DNA of 34,031 bases from Mycobacterium neglectum (GCF_002591975.1 NZ_NVQE01000055.1:1-34031), one strand, 5' to 3'. Positions 7,858 to 16,782 are shown, counted from the first letter of the stretch. A program made the numbers and translations. The notes: generated from the sequence alone by a model not told the origin.

Positions 7858-8538
7858 GTGGTTCGGGTGCGTCTCGTGATCGCCCAGTGCACCGTCAACT
7901 ACGTCGGGCGCCTGACCGCGCATCTGCCGTCGGCCCGCCGCCTGCTCCTCGTCAAGGCCGACGGATCGGTCAGTGTCCACGCCGATGACCGCGCCTATAA
8001 GCCGCTGAACTGGATGAGCCCGCCCTGCTGGCTCACCGAGGAACCCGACGGGCCCTGTCCGGTGTGGGTGGTCGAGAACAAGGCGGGGGAGCAGCTGCGC
8101 ATCACTCTGGAGGACATCGAGCATGACTCCAGTCACGAACTCGGCGTCGACCCCGGATTGGTCAAGGACGGCGTCGAGGCGCATCTGCAGGAACTGCTGG
8201 CCGAACACGTCGAGCTGCTCGGCACGGGCTACTCACTAGTGCGCCGCGAGTACATGACCGCGATCGGGCCCGTCGATCTGCTGTGCCGCGACGAGAACGG
8301 TCGCTCGGTCGCCGTCGAGATCAAACGGCGAGGCGAGATCGACGGCGTCGAACAACTCACCCGTTATCTCGAACTCCTCAATCGCGACACCGTGCTCGCA
8401 CCCGTCGCGGGCGTTTTCGCTGCCCAGCAGATCAAACCCCAGGCGAGGACGCTGGCGACCGACCGCGGGATTCGTTGCGTCACTCTGGACTACGACCAGA
8501 TGCGCGGCATGGACAGCGACGAGTTCCGGCTCTTCTGA
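7858..8538 (+). CDS. nucS: Endonuclease NucS (mismatch-specific, non-canonical mismatch repair)
   Basis: NucS/EndoMS cleaves DNA at mismatches and provides post-replicative mismatch repair in actinobacteria that lack MutS and MutL. The 226-residue product has the N-terminal DNA-binding half (LVIAQCTVNYVGRLTAHLP onwards) and the C-terminal nuclease half. The catalytic signature is present as an Asp in GPVDLLC, then VEIKRRG with Glu and Lys, then a glutamine-containing EQLTRYLE helix. GTG 7858 is used; GTG 7867 is an alternative that gives MRLVIAQ. A TAGGTT at 7834-7839 could be the -10, giving a very short leader. It is divergent from the cyclase gene with only 37 bp between starts and is followed by the small zinc-binding gene at 8550. 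Confidence 0.96.
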   Translation: MVRVRLVIAQCTVNYVGRLTAHLPSARRLLLVKADGSVSVHADDRAYKPLNWMSPPCWLTEEPDGPCPVWVVENKAGEQLRITLEDIEHDSSHELGVDPGLVKDGVEAHLQELLAEHVELLGTGYSLVRREYMTAIGPVDLLCRDENGRSVAVEIKRRGEIDGVEQLTRYLELLNRDTVLAPVAGVFAAQQIKPQARTLATDRGIRCVTLDYDQMRGMDSDEFRLF

Positions 8539-8549
8539 GCGTCGACGAC

Positions 8550-8846
8550 ATGCCCAGGCGCCGTACACCGCCGCGCAAGCAGCGCGCCGCGCCGCCGCTT
8601 CCCGCGGCTCGGCGGATCGAAACCGGGCCGGACGGCTATGAGTACGAAGTGCGGCCTGTCGCGGCCGCACGTGCGACGAAGACGTACCGCTGCCCCGGAT
8701 GCGATCACGAAATTCGCTCCGGCACTGCACATGTACTCGTTTGGCCGGCCGATCGTGGCGATCAGGCGTCAGAAGACCGGCGGCACTGGCACACGCCGTG
8801 CTGGACGAACCGGGCGACGCGCGGTCCGACCCGCAAGTGGTCTTGA
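8550..8846 (+). CDS. Small conserved actinobacterial protein, probable zinc binder (Rv1322-like)
   Basis: 98-residue protein following nucS by 11 bp on the same strand, in the place of M. tuberculosis Rv1322. The N-terminus is very basic and Pro-rich (PRRRTPPRKQR), followed by an YRCPGCDHEI motif and, ~30 residues later, HWHTPCW. The two Cys of CPGC with His/Cys of the second motif resemble a metal-binding treble clef or HNH-like zinc site, so a nucleic-acid-binding role is plausible but unproven. Some databases label relatives ATP/GTP-binding; I see no P-loop. Linkage to nucS makes an accessory role in DNA repair an inference worth testing. Confidence 0.8.
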   Translation: MPRRRTPPRKQRAAPPLPAARRIETGPDGYEYEVRPVAAARATKTYRCPGCDHEIRSGTAHVLVWPADRGDQASEDRRHWHTPCWTNRATRGPTRKWS

Positions 8847-8871
8847 CGCGCTGGAAAGCGAAGGCCCAGCG

Positions 8872-9339
8872 TCAGTGATCGGCGGGCTCGACGAGTTCGA
8901 TGAGAACGCCGCCGCCATCCTTGGGATGGATGAAGTTGATCCGCGAATTCGACGTGCCGCGGCGCGGTGCGTCGTAGATGAGTCGGACGCCATCGGCGCG
9001 CAGTCGCTCGGTGAGTGCATCGATGTCGCTGACGCGGTAAGCGATCTGCTGAATTCCGGGACCACGCTTGTCGAGGAACTTCGCGATGGTCGAATTCTCA
9101 TCGAGGGGTGCCATCAACTGAATCTGGGCGCTGCCGACCGGCGCACCGCGCACGGCCAGCATGGCCTCGCGGATGCCTTGGTCGTCGTTGACTTCTTCGT
9201 GCAGAACGATCATTCCGAGGTGGTCGTGGTACCACGTGATGGCCACATCGAGATCGGGAACGGCGATGCCGACGTGGTCAACTGCTGTGACCAACGCGCT
9301 CGCGAGGGCCGGACGGGCATCGATCTGCTCGGCGGTCAT
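8872..9339 (-). CDS. mce: Methylmalonyl-CoA epimerase
   Basis: Interconverts the R and S forms of methylmalonyl-CoA in propionate catabolism and methyl-branched lipid precursor supply. The 155 residues form the paired vicinal-oxygen-chelate repeats: first repeat VDHVGIAVPDLD with metal ligand His22, second repeat GPGIQQIAYRV, with Glu148 in VLIELVEP. In the Propionibacterium enzyme the second repeat has a metal-binding His where this protein has Gln98; as I recall, Gln-Gln is usual in actinobacterial homologues. ATG 9337-9339 gives the expected length, since upstream in-frame starts lie within the fadA4 coding region. It is divergent from fadA4, as in the Rv1322A-Rv1323 arrangement. Confidence 0.93.
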   Translation of the reverse strand: MTAEQIDARPALASALVTAVDHVGIAVPDLDVAITWYHDHLGMIVLHEEVNDDQGIREAMLAVRGAPVGSAQIQLMAPLDENSTIAKFLDKRGPGIQQIAYRVSDIDALTERLRADGVRLIYDAPRRGTSNSRINFIHPKDGGGVLIELVEPADH

Positions 9340-9418
9340 AAGCCAACGGTAACGTTTACTAGAACGGTTGCATATGCGTAATCGGTCACATTGGTCGGCA
9401 GGACCCCGGAGGTTATTA
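9340..9418. promoter_or_regulatory. Divergent promoter region between epimerase and fadA4
   Basis: A 79-bp gap between two divergent starts must hold both promoters. On the minus strand TACCGT (9351 to 9346) sits six bases before the epimerase ATG and could be a leaderless -10. An interrupted inverted repeat CGTT-N6-AACG lies at 9353-9366, but its flanks do not extend the symmetry. fadA4 has a clear GGAGG at 9408-9412. Confidence 0.4.
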
Positions 9419-10600
9419 ATGACGACATCGGTAATTGTTGCTGGCGCCCGCACGCCGGTTGGCAAACTCATGGGATCGCTTAAAGACTTCTCGGGTAGTG
9501 ACCTGGGTGCCGTTGCGATCGTTGGAGCGCTGGAAAAGGCCAAGGTCCCGGCCTCGGCGGTCGAATACGTGATCATGGGCCAGGTCCTCACCGCAGGCGC
9601 CGGGCAAATGCCCGCCAGGCAGGCAGCGGTGTCCGCGGGTATCGGTTGGGATGTGCCGTCGCTGACCATCAACAAGATGTGTCTGTCGGGCATCGACGCC
9701 ATTGCGCTGGCCGATCAGCTGATTCGTGCCGGCGAGTTCGACGTCGTGGTCGCGGGGGGCCAGGAGTCGATGACCAGGGCGCCGCACCTACTGATGGACA
9801 GCCGAGGGGGGTACAAGTACGGCGACGTCACCGTTCGCGACCACATGGCCTATGACGGTCTGCACGACGTTTTCACCGATCAGCCGATGGGCGCGCTGAC
9901 CGAGCAGCGCAACGACGTCGACCAGTTCACCCGGGCCGAGCAGGACGAGTTCGCGGCACGTTCGCACCAAAAGGCCGCGGCGGCCTGGAAAGACGGCGTC
10001 TTCGCCGACGAGGTCGTGCCGGTGAAGATCCCGCAGCGCAAGGGCGACCCAATCGAGTTCACCGAGGATGAGGGCATCCGCGCCAACACCACCGCCGATT
10101 CTCTGGCCGGTCTCAAGCCCGCGTTCCGCAAGGACGGCACCATCACCGCCGGATCGGCGTCGCAGATCTCCGATGGCGCCGCCGCGGTGGTCGTGATGAA
10201 CAAGGAGAAGGCCCAGGAGATGGGGCTGACCTGGTTGTGCGAGATCGGCGCCCACGGCGTGGTTGCGGGCCCGGATTCGACCTTGCAGTCCCAGCCGGCC
10301 AACGCCATCAAGAAAGCGATTGCCCGCGAAGGCATTTCGGTCGATCAGCTGGACGTCATCGAGATCAACGAAGCGTTCTCCGCGGTTGCACTCGCGTCGA
10401 TGAAGGAGTTGGGCGTCGACCCCGAGAAGGTCAACGTGAATGGGGGTGCGATCGCCGTCGGGCATCCGATCGGGATGTCGGGTGCCCGGATCACGCTGCA
10501 CGCCGCCCTTGAATTGGCGCGACGCGGTTCTGGCTACGCCGTCGCGGCGCTGTGCGGCGCCGGTGGTCAGGGCGACGCCCTGGTGCTGCGCGCGGGGTGA
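9419..10600 (+). CDS. fadA4: Acetyl-CoA acetyltransferase (thiolase) FadA4
   Basis: Thiolase that condenses two acetyl-CoA to acetoacetyl-CoA or cleaves 3-ketoacyl-CoA. The 393-residue protein has all three active-site elements: Cys88 in NKMCLSG (acyl-enzyme), His349 in GHPIGMSG and Cys379 in LCGAGGQG (acid-base). ATG 9419 is preceded by GGAGG at proper spacing; an in-frame upstream start at 9368 would add 17 non-conserved residues. Length and short-chain thiolase motifs match biosynthetic-type enzymes, and the M. tuberculosis counterpart is Rv1323. It is divergent from the epimerase and followed 44 bp later by the DUF3817 gene. Confidence 0.95.
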   Translation: MTTSVIVAGARTPVGKLMGSLKDFSGSDLGAVAIVGALEKAKVPASAVEYVIMGQVLTAGAGQMPARQAAVSAGIGWDVPSLTINKMCLSGIDAIALADQLIRAGEFDVVVAGGQESMTRAPHLLMDSRGGYKYGDVTVRDHMAYDGLHDVFTDQPMGALTEQRNDVDQFTRAEQDEFAARSHQKAAAAWKDGVFADEVVPVKIPQRKGDPIEFTEDEGIRANTTADSLAGLKPAFRKDGTITAGSASQISDGAAAVVVMNKEKAQEMGLTWLCEIGAHGVVAGPDSTLQSQPANAIKKAIAREGISVDQLDVIEINEAFSAVALASMKELGVDPEKVNVNGGAIAVGHPIGMSGARITLHAALELARRGSGYAVAALCGAGGQGDALVLRAG

Positions 10601-10644
10601 ACATCTACGACGTGGCGTAGTAATTCGCTCGCTATTCGGGCACA

Positions 10645-11028
10645 ATGGCGGCCATGACAGGCGCTTTCGATCTTCGGTCCATTGCTGGGTGGTTTCGGCT
10701 CGTCGCTTTGCTCGAGGCCTTCAGTTGGGTCGGTCTGCTGGTCGGAATGTATTTCAAATACCTGGCCAGCGCGCCAACCGAGATCGGCGTCAAGGTGTTC
10801 GGCATGGCGCACGGGCTGATCTTCATGGGTTTCGTGGTGGCGGCCGTGTTGGCCGGGATCGCGTTCAAATGGTCGGTCGGGACCTGGTTGTTGGCGTTGA
10901 TCGCGAGCATCGTGCCGCTGGGCAGTGTGATCTTCCTCATATGGGCAGATCGGACCGGGAAAATGGGCGTAGCGGCACCGATTGCGGCGATCATCCAACC
11001 GGGGCAGCCGGTTCCCGAAACGACGTGA
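10645..11028 (+). CDS. DUF3817 family membrane protein
   Basis: 127-residue integral membrane protein with three predicted helices (~15-37, 51-72, 76-100), an AHG motif in the second helix and a WADRTGK turn after the third. This pattern is characteristic of DUF3817, a family of unknown function common in actinobacteria and including M. tuberculosis Rv1342c. ATG 10654 (MTGAFDLRS) is an equally plausible start. It sits between fadA4 and the thioredoxin-like gene and may be transcribed with either. No function is proposed. Confidence 0.85.
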   Translation: MAAMTGAFDLRSIAGWFRLVALLEAFSWVGLLVGMYFKYLASAPTEIGVKVFGMAHGLIFMGFVVAAVLAGIAFKWSVGTWLLALIASIVPLGSVIFLIWADRTGKMGVAAPIAAIIQPGQPVPETT

Positions 11029-11041
11029 CAAACTTGTGGGC

Positions 11042-11932
11042 GTGACTCGTCCACGTCCTGCTGCTGCCTCCATGGCAGGTGCGATTGATCTTTCGGCCCT
11101 CAAGCAACCGGCTGCTGCCGGCGGCGGAGGCGCGGCCGGCCCGTCCGGCGGTGTCGAGGTCACCGAGGCCAATCTCGAAGCCGAGGTTTTGGTCCGCTCG
11201 AGCCAGGTTCCCGTCGTCGTTCTGCTGTGGTCATCGCGCAGCGACGCGAGTATCCAATTGGGTGACGCGCTGGCGAGTCTCGCCGCCGCCGACGGCGGCA
11301 AGTGGTCGCTGGCAACGGTCAACGTGGACACCGTTCCAAGGGTGGCGCAGATGTTCGGCGTCCAAGCCATCCCGACCGTCGTGGCGTTGGGCGGAGGGCA
11401 GCCTCTTTCGAGCTTCCAGGGGATGCAGCCACCCGAGCAGTTGCGCGGCTGGATCGACTCGCTGCTGAATGCGACCGCGGGAAAACTCGGCGGCGCAGGT
11501 GATGCTGAGGATCCCGAACACGTGGACCCCGAATTGGTTCAGGCGCGCGCACATCTCGACGCCGGTGACTTCGATGCCGCGCGCAGCGCGTATCAGGCGA
11601 TACTCGAGGCCAAGCCGAATGATCCCGAGGCCAAAGGCGCGGTGCGTCAGATCGGATTTCTGCAGCGCGCATCGGCGCACCGTCCGGACGCCTTGACTGT
11701 GGCTGATGCCGCACCCGACGACATCGAGGCGGTGTTCGCCGCGGCCGACGTGGAAATCCTGCAGCAGAACATCGCATCGGCGTTCGACCGACTGATCGCA
11801 TTGTTCAAACGCACCGCCGATGACGATCGCACCAAGGTACGGACTCGGCTCATCGAGCTGTTCGATCTCTTCGATCCGGCCGACCCAGAGGTGATCGCCG
11901 GCAGGCGCAAGCTGGCCAACGCGCTGTACTGA
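11042..11932 (+). CDS. Cysteine-free thioredoxin-fold / TPR protein (YbbN/CnoX-like, Rv1324 type)
   Basis: 296-residue cytoplasmic protein. After a Gly/Ala-rich linker (~22-38), residues ~40-150 are a thioredoxin fold: strand VPVVVLLW, the active-site loop SSRSDAS, then the cis-proline segment QAIPTVVAL. The C-terminal half (~165-296) is helical TPR-like with VQARAHLDAGDFDAARSAY. The whole protein has no cysteine, so it cannot act as a disulfide reductase; by analogy with YbbN/CnoX it is more likely a chaperone or holdase. GTG 11042 gives MTRPRP, matching the Rv1324 start as I recall it. It converges with the SRPBCC gene, eight bases between stops. Confidence 0.88.
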   Translation: MTRPRPAAASMAGAIDLSALKQPAAAGGGGAAGPSGGVEVTEANLEAEVLVRSSQVPVVVLLWSSRSDASIQLGDALASLAAADGGKWSLATVNVDTVPRVAQMFGVQAIPTVVALGGGQPLSSFQGMQPPEQLRGWIDSLLNATAGKLGGAGDAEDPEHVDPELVQARAHLDAGDFDAARSAYQAILEAKPNDPEAKGAVRQIGFLQRASAHRPDALTVADAAPDDIEAVFAAADVEILQQNIASAFDRLIALFKRTADDDRTKVRTRLIELFDLFDPADPEVIAGRRKLANALY

Positions 11933-11940
11933 TCCGCTCG

Positions 11941-12420
11941 CTAGTCGACGAGCACCTTCGAAAATTCCTCGAGGACCTGACGCGCGTACCCGCGCCAGAA
12001 CCAGCTGAAGGCTGGAAGGGCGGGAGTCGCGAGTCGAGACCGCGGATGCATCACGTAGCGCCAAGTGACCCGAGTGCCGGTTCCCGCGGGCGTGAAGTGG
12101 AACTGGCCGTCGATCCGCGTCAACAGGGCCCCAAGTGGACCTACGAAATCAGTGATGACGTAGTTCCATTCGCGCGGTTCGTCGACGCTGACCACCGTTT
12201 CGGTGATGCTTCCGCCGCCGCCGAGCGCGAAGCTGCGAGTTTGGCCGACGGTGCCCGCCCAGTTGCCGCCGTCCCGACCGCCGACACCCGTTATCGGTGG
12301 TATCGGGCCGTAGCGGCGTTTGAAAACGACCGTCGGATCCATGTCGATGATTCCGCGGTAAGCCTGCGTTGGGGTCACCGGGATGGCCCGCGACTGCTCC
12401 ACTCTCACACCGTCCGGCAT
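11941..12420 (-). CDS. SRPBCC (START/Bet v1-like) family protein
   Basis: 159-residue protein with the pattern of the SRPBCC ligand-binding fold: VEQSRAIPVTPTQAYRGI at the start, a central beta-rich part with GTVGQTRSF and EPREWNYVI, the GTRVTWRYVMHPR strand, and a C-terminal helix ending FSKVLVD. Such proteins bind small hydrophobic ligands, or act as polyketide-cyclase-like or coenzyme-Q-like factors; the ligand cannot be told. ATG 12420 gives the usual length, since upstream in-frame codons lie inside glgB. It is the last gene of the minus-strand glgE-glgB run, 35 bp after glgB. A metabolic link to glucan synthesis is not evident. Confidence 0.8.
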   Translation of the reverse strand: MPDGVRVEQSRAIPVTPTQAYRGIIDMDPTVVFKRRYGPIPPITGVGGRDGGNWAGTVGQTRSFALGGGGSITETVVSVDEPREWNYVITDFVGPLGALLTRIDGQFHFTPAGTGTRVTWRYVMHPRSRLATPALPAFSWFWRGYARQVLEEFSKVLVD

Positions 12421-12455
12421 CCGCCGATCGTAAGCGTCTGATTGTGAGTAAGCGG

Positions 12456-14669
12456 CTACTCCGGGTCGACCGGCTCGAACCACAGTGCGGCCATCGGGGG
12501 CAGCACCATGAGCGCTGACGCCGGACGGCCGTGCCACGGCTCGTCGGTCGCCTCGACGGCTCCGTAGTTGCCGATACCCGACCCGTTGTAGATGTCGGCG
12601 TCGGAGTTCAGTACTTCCCGCCAGGTACCCGCATGTGGAAGGCCGAGCCGATAACGGGAGTGCTCGGCGCCGGAGAAGTTGAACACGCATGCCAGCTTGG
12701 AACCGTCGTCGCCGAAGCGCATGAAACTCAGCACGTTGTTAGCCGAGTCGTTGGCGTCGATCCACGAATAGCCCTCAGGCTTGGTGTCTTGGGACCACAA
12801 CGCCCGCGAGCCGCTGTAAACGGTGTTCATATCGTGGACGAACCGCTGCACTCCGGTGGAGAAGCTGTTCTCGTCGAGCTGATACCAGTCGACACCGCGC
12901 TCCTCCGACCACTCGGCACGCTGTCCGAACTCCTGGCCCATGAACAGCAGCTGCTTGCCGGGGTGGGCCCACTGGTACGCCAGTAGGCCGCGCAGTCCGG
13001 CGGCCTTGACGTGGTCGTTGCCGGGCATGCGTCCCCACAACGTGCCCTTACCGTGGACGACCTCGTCGTGGCTGATTGGCAACACGAAGTTCTCGCTGAA
13101 CGCGTAAAGCATCGAGAACGTGATCTCGTGATGGTGGTAGCTGCGGTGAATCGGATCGCGCTTGATGAACTCCAACGTGTCGTTCATCCAGCCCATGTTC
13201 CACTTCATCGAGAAGCCAAGGCCGCCAAGGTTTGTCGGTCGGGTCACGCCGGGCCACGACGTGGACTCCTCGGCGACGGTGACGATGCCTGGGGCGAGTT
13301 TGTGCACCGTGGCATTCATCTCCTGCAGGAACTGCACAGCTTCGAGGTTCTCGCGACCACCGTAGATGTTCGGCGTCCAGCCGTCTTCGGGTCGTGAATA
13401 GTCCAGGTAAAGCATCGATGCGACCGCATCCACCCGAAGCCCGTCGATGTGATACTCCAGCAGCCAGTACAGCGCGTTGGCCACCAGGAAGTTGCGGACT
13501 TCGGCGCGTCCGAAGTCGAACACGTAAGTGCCCCAGTCGAGTTGTTCACCGCGTCGCGGGTCAGAGTGTTCGTACAGCGCCGTGCCGTCGAAGCGGCCCA
13601 GCGCCCACGCGTCCTTCGGGAAGTGGGCCGGGACCCAGTCCATGATCACGCCGATGCCTGCCCGGTGCAGGGTGTCCACCACATGGCGGAACTCGTCGGG
13701 GGTGCCCAATCGTGAGGTCGGCGCGTAGTACGACGTCACCTGATAGCCCCAGGAGGGGCCGAACGGGTGCTCGGCGACCGGCATCAACTCGACGTGAGTG
13801 AAACCGTTGGCGACCACATATTCGGTCAGTTCGGTTGCCAATTCGCGATAGGTCAGACCCGGTCGCCACGACATCAGGTGCACCTCGAGCGTGCTCATCG
13901 GCTCGAATACCGGGTTCTTCTTGGCTCGCGCGGCCATCCACTCCTGATCCGCCCAGGTGTACTCGCTCTTGGTGACCTTCGAGGCTGTCTGGGGCGGCAC
14001 CTCGGTGGCGAACGCCATCGGGTCGGCACGGTCGCTCACCGAACCGTCGGCGCCGTGCACCCGGAACTTGTAGAGCCCGCCGACCTCGAATCCGGGCCAG
14101 AACAGTTCCCACACGCCCGTGGAGCCGAGCACTCGCAGCTGGGCCTCATTGCCGTCCCAGTGGTTGAACTCACCGATCAGGCTGACGCCCTTGGCATTCG
14201 GTGCCCACACTGCGAAGGACACTCCTTCGACCACGCCGTCGGGCGTGGTGAAGCTACGGGGATGCGCGCCGAGGATATCCCATAGCTGCTCGTGACGGCC
14301 TTCGGCGAAGAGGTGCAGATCTATCTCACCGAGGGTGGGTAGGAAGCGGTACGCATCAGCGACGGTGTGTACGGACTGTCCGTCGCCCGCGGCGTAGCTG
14401 ACCTCGAGTCGGTAGTCCACCAGATTGGTCAGCGGCAGCGCGACAGCGAACAGGCCGCCCTCGATGTGGCCGAACGGATAGCGCTGACCCCCCACGACGG
14501 CCACCACGTCGACCGCGTGGGGTCGGTACGCGCGAATGATCGTATGGTCGTCGTACTCGTGGGCGCCCAGAATCGAATGTGGATCGTGGTGTTCGCCGGC
14601 GAGCAGCCGGTTCAGGTCGGCCGTATGGGGCCGCAGATTGGGGCTGGCGAGTTGGTTGGTCTGTGTCAT
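12456..14669 (-). CDS. glgB: 1,4-alpha-glucan branching enzyme GlgB
   Basis: Introduces alpha-1,6 branches into alpha-1,4-glucan. The 737-residue protein has N-terminal carbohydrate-binding/isoamylase-like domains (~20-230, with HSILGAHEY and FAVWAPNAKGVSLIGEFNHW), then the GH13 barrel. Catalytic residues are visible: nucleophile Asp414 (LRVDAVAS), acid Glu467 (VAEEST) and Asp535 (SHDEVVHGKG). The start ATG 14669 lies only four bases after the glgE stop, so the two are a tight operon and translation is probably coupled. In mycobacteria GlgE and GlgB act in one pathway: GlgE extends linear maltosyl chains and GlgB branches them. Confidence 0.97.
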   Translation of the reverse strand: MTQTNQLASPNLRPHTADLNRLLAGEHHDPHSILGAHEYDDHTIIRAYRPHAVDVVAVVGGQRYPFGHIEGGLFAVALPLTNLVDYRLEVSYAAGDGQSVHTVADAYRFLPTLGEIDLHLFAEGRHEQLWDILGAHPRSFTTPDGVVEGVSFAVWAPNAKGVSLIGEFNHWDGNEAQLRVLGSTGVWELFWPGFEVGGLYKFRVHGADGSVSDRADPMAFATEVPPQTASKVTKSEYTWADQEWMAARAKKNPVFEPMSTLEVHLMSWRPGLTYRELATELTEYVVANGFTHVELMPVAEHPFGPSWGYQVTSYYAPTSRLGTPDEFRHVVDTLHRAGIGVIMDWVPAHFPKDAWALGRFDGTALYEHSDPRRGEQLDWGTYVFDFGRAEVRNFLVANALYWLLEYHIDGLRVDAVASMLYLDYSRPEDGWTPNIYGGRENLEAVQFLQEMNATVHKLAPGIVTVAEESTSWPGVTRPTNLGGLGFSMKWNMGWMNDTLEFIKRDPIHRSYHHHEITFSMLYAFSENFVLPISHDEVVHGKGTLWGRMPGNDHVKAAGLRGLLAYQWAHPGKQLLFMGQEFGQRAEWSEERGVDWYQLDENSFSTGVQRFVHDMNTVYSGSRALWSQDTKPEGYSWIDANDSANNVLSFMRFGDDGSKLACVFNFSGAEHSRYRLGLPHAGTWREVLNSDADIYNGSGIGNYGAVEATDEPWHGRPASALMVLPPMAALWFEPVDPE

Positions 14670-14673
14670 GTCG

Positions 14674-16782
14674 TCACTCCCTACGCAGTAGGTTGAGTCG
14701 TTGGTCGGCCGGCACCTGGGGCATGTTCAGCACATGCGCCACAGCGTTAGCCGGATCGAGGCGAACATAATTCGCTTGCCCCCATTGGTATTCGTTACCG
14801 GTGATCTCGTCGCGCACCCAAAAGCGGTCGTAGGGCTCCATACCCAGCGCGCTCATATCCAGCCACAGCGTCGCCTCTTCCGGGCCGAACGGGTTGAGCG
14901 TCACCACCACCAGTACCTGATCGCCCGTGCCGGGGTCGAACTTGCTGTAAGCCAACAAGGCGTCGTTGTCGACATGGTGGAATTTGATGGTGCGCAGCTG
15001 GTGCAGCGCTGGATGGACGCGGCGGATCTCGTTGAGCCGGGTCAGGAAGGGCTCGAGTGATTCACCGTCTGCCAGCGCCGCCTCGAAATCGCGGGGCCTC
15101 AACTCATACTTCTCGGAATTGAGGTACTCCTCGCTGCCCTCGCGGACAGCGCGGTGCTCGAAGAGTTCATAACCCGAATACACGCCCCACGACGAGCTCA
15201 TCGTCGCGGCCAGCACCGCGCGGATCGCGAACATGCCGGGGCCGCCGTGCTGAAGGCTTTCGTGAAGGATGTCCGGCGTGTTGACGAACAGATTGGGCCG
15301 CGCGTAGTCGGCATGCTCGGCGATCTGTTGACCGAATTCGGTGAGCTCCCACTTTGCCGTGCGCCATGTGAAGTACGTGTAGGACTGTGTGAATCCGAGT
15401 TTGGCCAGACCGTAGAGCCGCGCCGGCCTGGTGAAGGCCTCGGCGAGGAAGAGCACGTCGGGATCTTCGCCCTTGACCTTGCCGATCAGCCACGCCCAGA
15501 AATCGGGCGGCTTGGTATGCGGGTTGTCCACCCGAAACACCTTGATCCCGTGGGAGACCCAGAACCGCACCACCCGCAGTACCTCTTCGTACAGACCGGC
15601 GGGGTCGTCGTCGAAGTTGATCGGATAGATGTCCTGGTACTTCTTCGGCGGGTTCTCGGCGTAGGCGATGGTGCCGTCGGGGAGCACCGTGAACCATTCC
15701 GGATGATCCTTCGCCCATGGATGGTCGGGTGCACACTGCAGCGCCAGGTCCAGCGCCACTTCCATGCCTTGATCGCTTGCGGCAGAGACGAATTCATCGA
15801 AGTCGTCGATCGTGCCCAGTTCGGGATGGATCGCGTCATGGCCACCCTTGTCGCTGCCGATCGCCCACGGTGAACCGACGTCACCCGGGGCAGCGGTGAC
15901 GGAGTTGTTGCGGCCTTTGCGATGAACCGTACCGATCGGATGAATCGGCGGAAGGTAAACCACGTCGAAGCCCATAGCCGCGATGCGCGGAAGCGCCTTG
16001 GCGGCGGTGGCGAACGTGCCATGGACAGGCTTGCCCTTTTTGTCCCACCCGCCCGTCGAGCGCGGAAACAGCTCGTACCATCCACTGAACCGGGCCAGCG
16101 GACGGTCCACCCATACACCGTATTGCTCACCGCGGGTGACCAATTCGCGCAACGGATGCTCGGTGAGCAACTGCGTCACATCGGGTGAGAGTGCTGCGGC
16201 GGCCCGGGTGAACGGGTCGCCGGGCTTTCGCAACAACTCCGCTGCCTCGATGATCGGGTCTCGCAGCTTGCGCGGCACTCCCGGCGTCGCCCGTTCGAGT
16301 AGCCGCGCTCCGACCAGTAGATCGTTGGACAGCTCGTCCTCGCCTTGGCCGGCGTCCAGCTTCGCAATGACAGCCTTGCGCCATGTCGCGATCGGATCGC
16401 CCCATGCGTCGACTCGATAAGTCCATAGTCCGACGTTGTCGGGGGTGAACTGACCGTGAAATACATCCGGGGTCGTGCCCATAGCCATCGACAGATGGTG
16501 CCGGGTGATGCGTGGCCGTGGATTGACGACCGTCTCGATAGGCACCGCCTCCGCGGCCGCAGGCGCCGCGCTTGTCGGTCCGTTGACGAGCTGCGGATAG
16601 GCCGGACCGTGGTAGCGGACGACGAGGGTGGCCGAGACGGCGTCATGGCCTTCTCGCCATACCGTCGCGCGCACCGGCACGATCTCGCCGACGACGGCCT
16701 TGGCCGGGAATCGTCCACCGGATACGACGGGGGCGACGTCATCGATCCCGATCCGACCGACCACTTCCCACCACTCCTTCAC
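14674..16782 (-). CDS. glgE: Maltosyltransferase GlgE (alpha-1,4-glucan:maltose-1-phosphate)
   Basis: Transfers maltose from maltose-1-phosphate to the end of an alpha-1,4-glucan; in mycobacteria this maltosyl transfer is essential to detoxify maltose-1-phosphate. The 702-residue product has an N-terminal domain (~1-200), then a GH13_3 barrel with KGRNNS, the maltose-1-phosphate-site region, nucleophile Asp419 in FRVDNPHTKPP and acid Glu448 in LFLAEAFTRP. GTG 16782 follows a weak purine stretch and gives EWWEVVGRIGIDDVAPVV, close to the known mycobacterial N-terminus. It is followed by glgB after four bases and is divergent from glgP. Confidence 0.97.
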   Translation of the reverse strand: MKEWWEVVGRIGIDDVAPVVSGGRFPAKAVVGEIVPVRATVWREGHDAVSATLVVRYHGPAYPQLVNGPTSAAPAAAEAVPIETVVNPRPRITRHHLSMAMGTTPDVFHGQFTPDNVGLWTYRVDAWGDPIATWRKAVIAKLDAGQGEDELSNDLLVGARLLERATPGVPRKLRDPIIEAAELLRKPGDPFTRAAAALSPDVTQLLTEHPLRELVTRGEQYGVWVDRPLARFSGWYELFPRSTGGWDKKGKPVHGTFATAAKALPRIAAMGFDVVYLPPIHPIGTVHRKGRNNSVTAAPGDVGSPWAIGSDKGGHDAIHPELGTIDDFDEFVSAASDQGMEVALDLALQCAPDHPWAKDHPEWFTVLPDGTIAYAENPPKKYQDIYPINFDDDPAGLYEEVLRVVRFWVSHGIKVFRVDNPHTKPPDFWAWLIGKVKGEDPDVLFLAEAFTRPARLYGLAKLGFTQSYTYFTWRTAKWELTEFGQQIAEHADYARPNLFVNTPDILHESLQHGGPGMFAIRAVLAATMSSSWGVYSGYELFEHRAVREGSEEYLNSEKYELRPRDFEAALADGESLEPFLTRLNEIRRVHPALHQLRTIKFHHVDNDALLAYSKFDPGTGDQVLVVVTLNPFGPEEATLWLDMSALGMEPYDRFWVRDEITGNEYQWGQANYVRLDPANAVAHVLNMPQVPADQRLNLLRRE

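Noticed and set aside
8849..8871. Short hairpin (CGCTGG / CCAGCG) between the convergent zinc-binding and epimerase genes
   Set aside because: Only six base pairs with an 11-base loop and no T tract; too weak to call a terminator.
9353..9366. CGTT-N6-AACG inverted repeat as a KstR/TetR operator for fadA4
   Set aside because: The spacing does not match the KstR box and symmetry stops outside the four-base arms.
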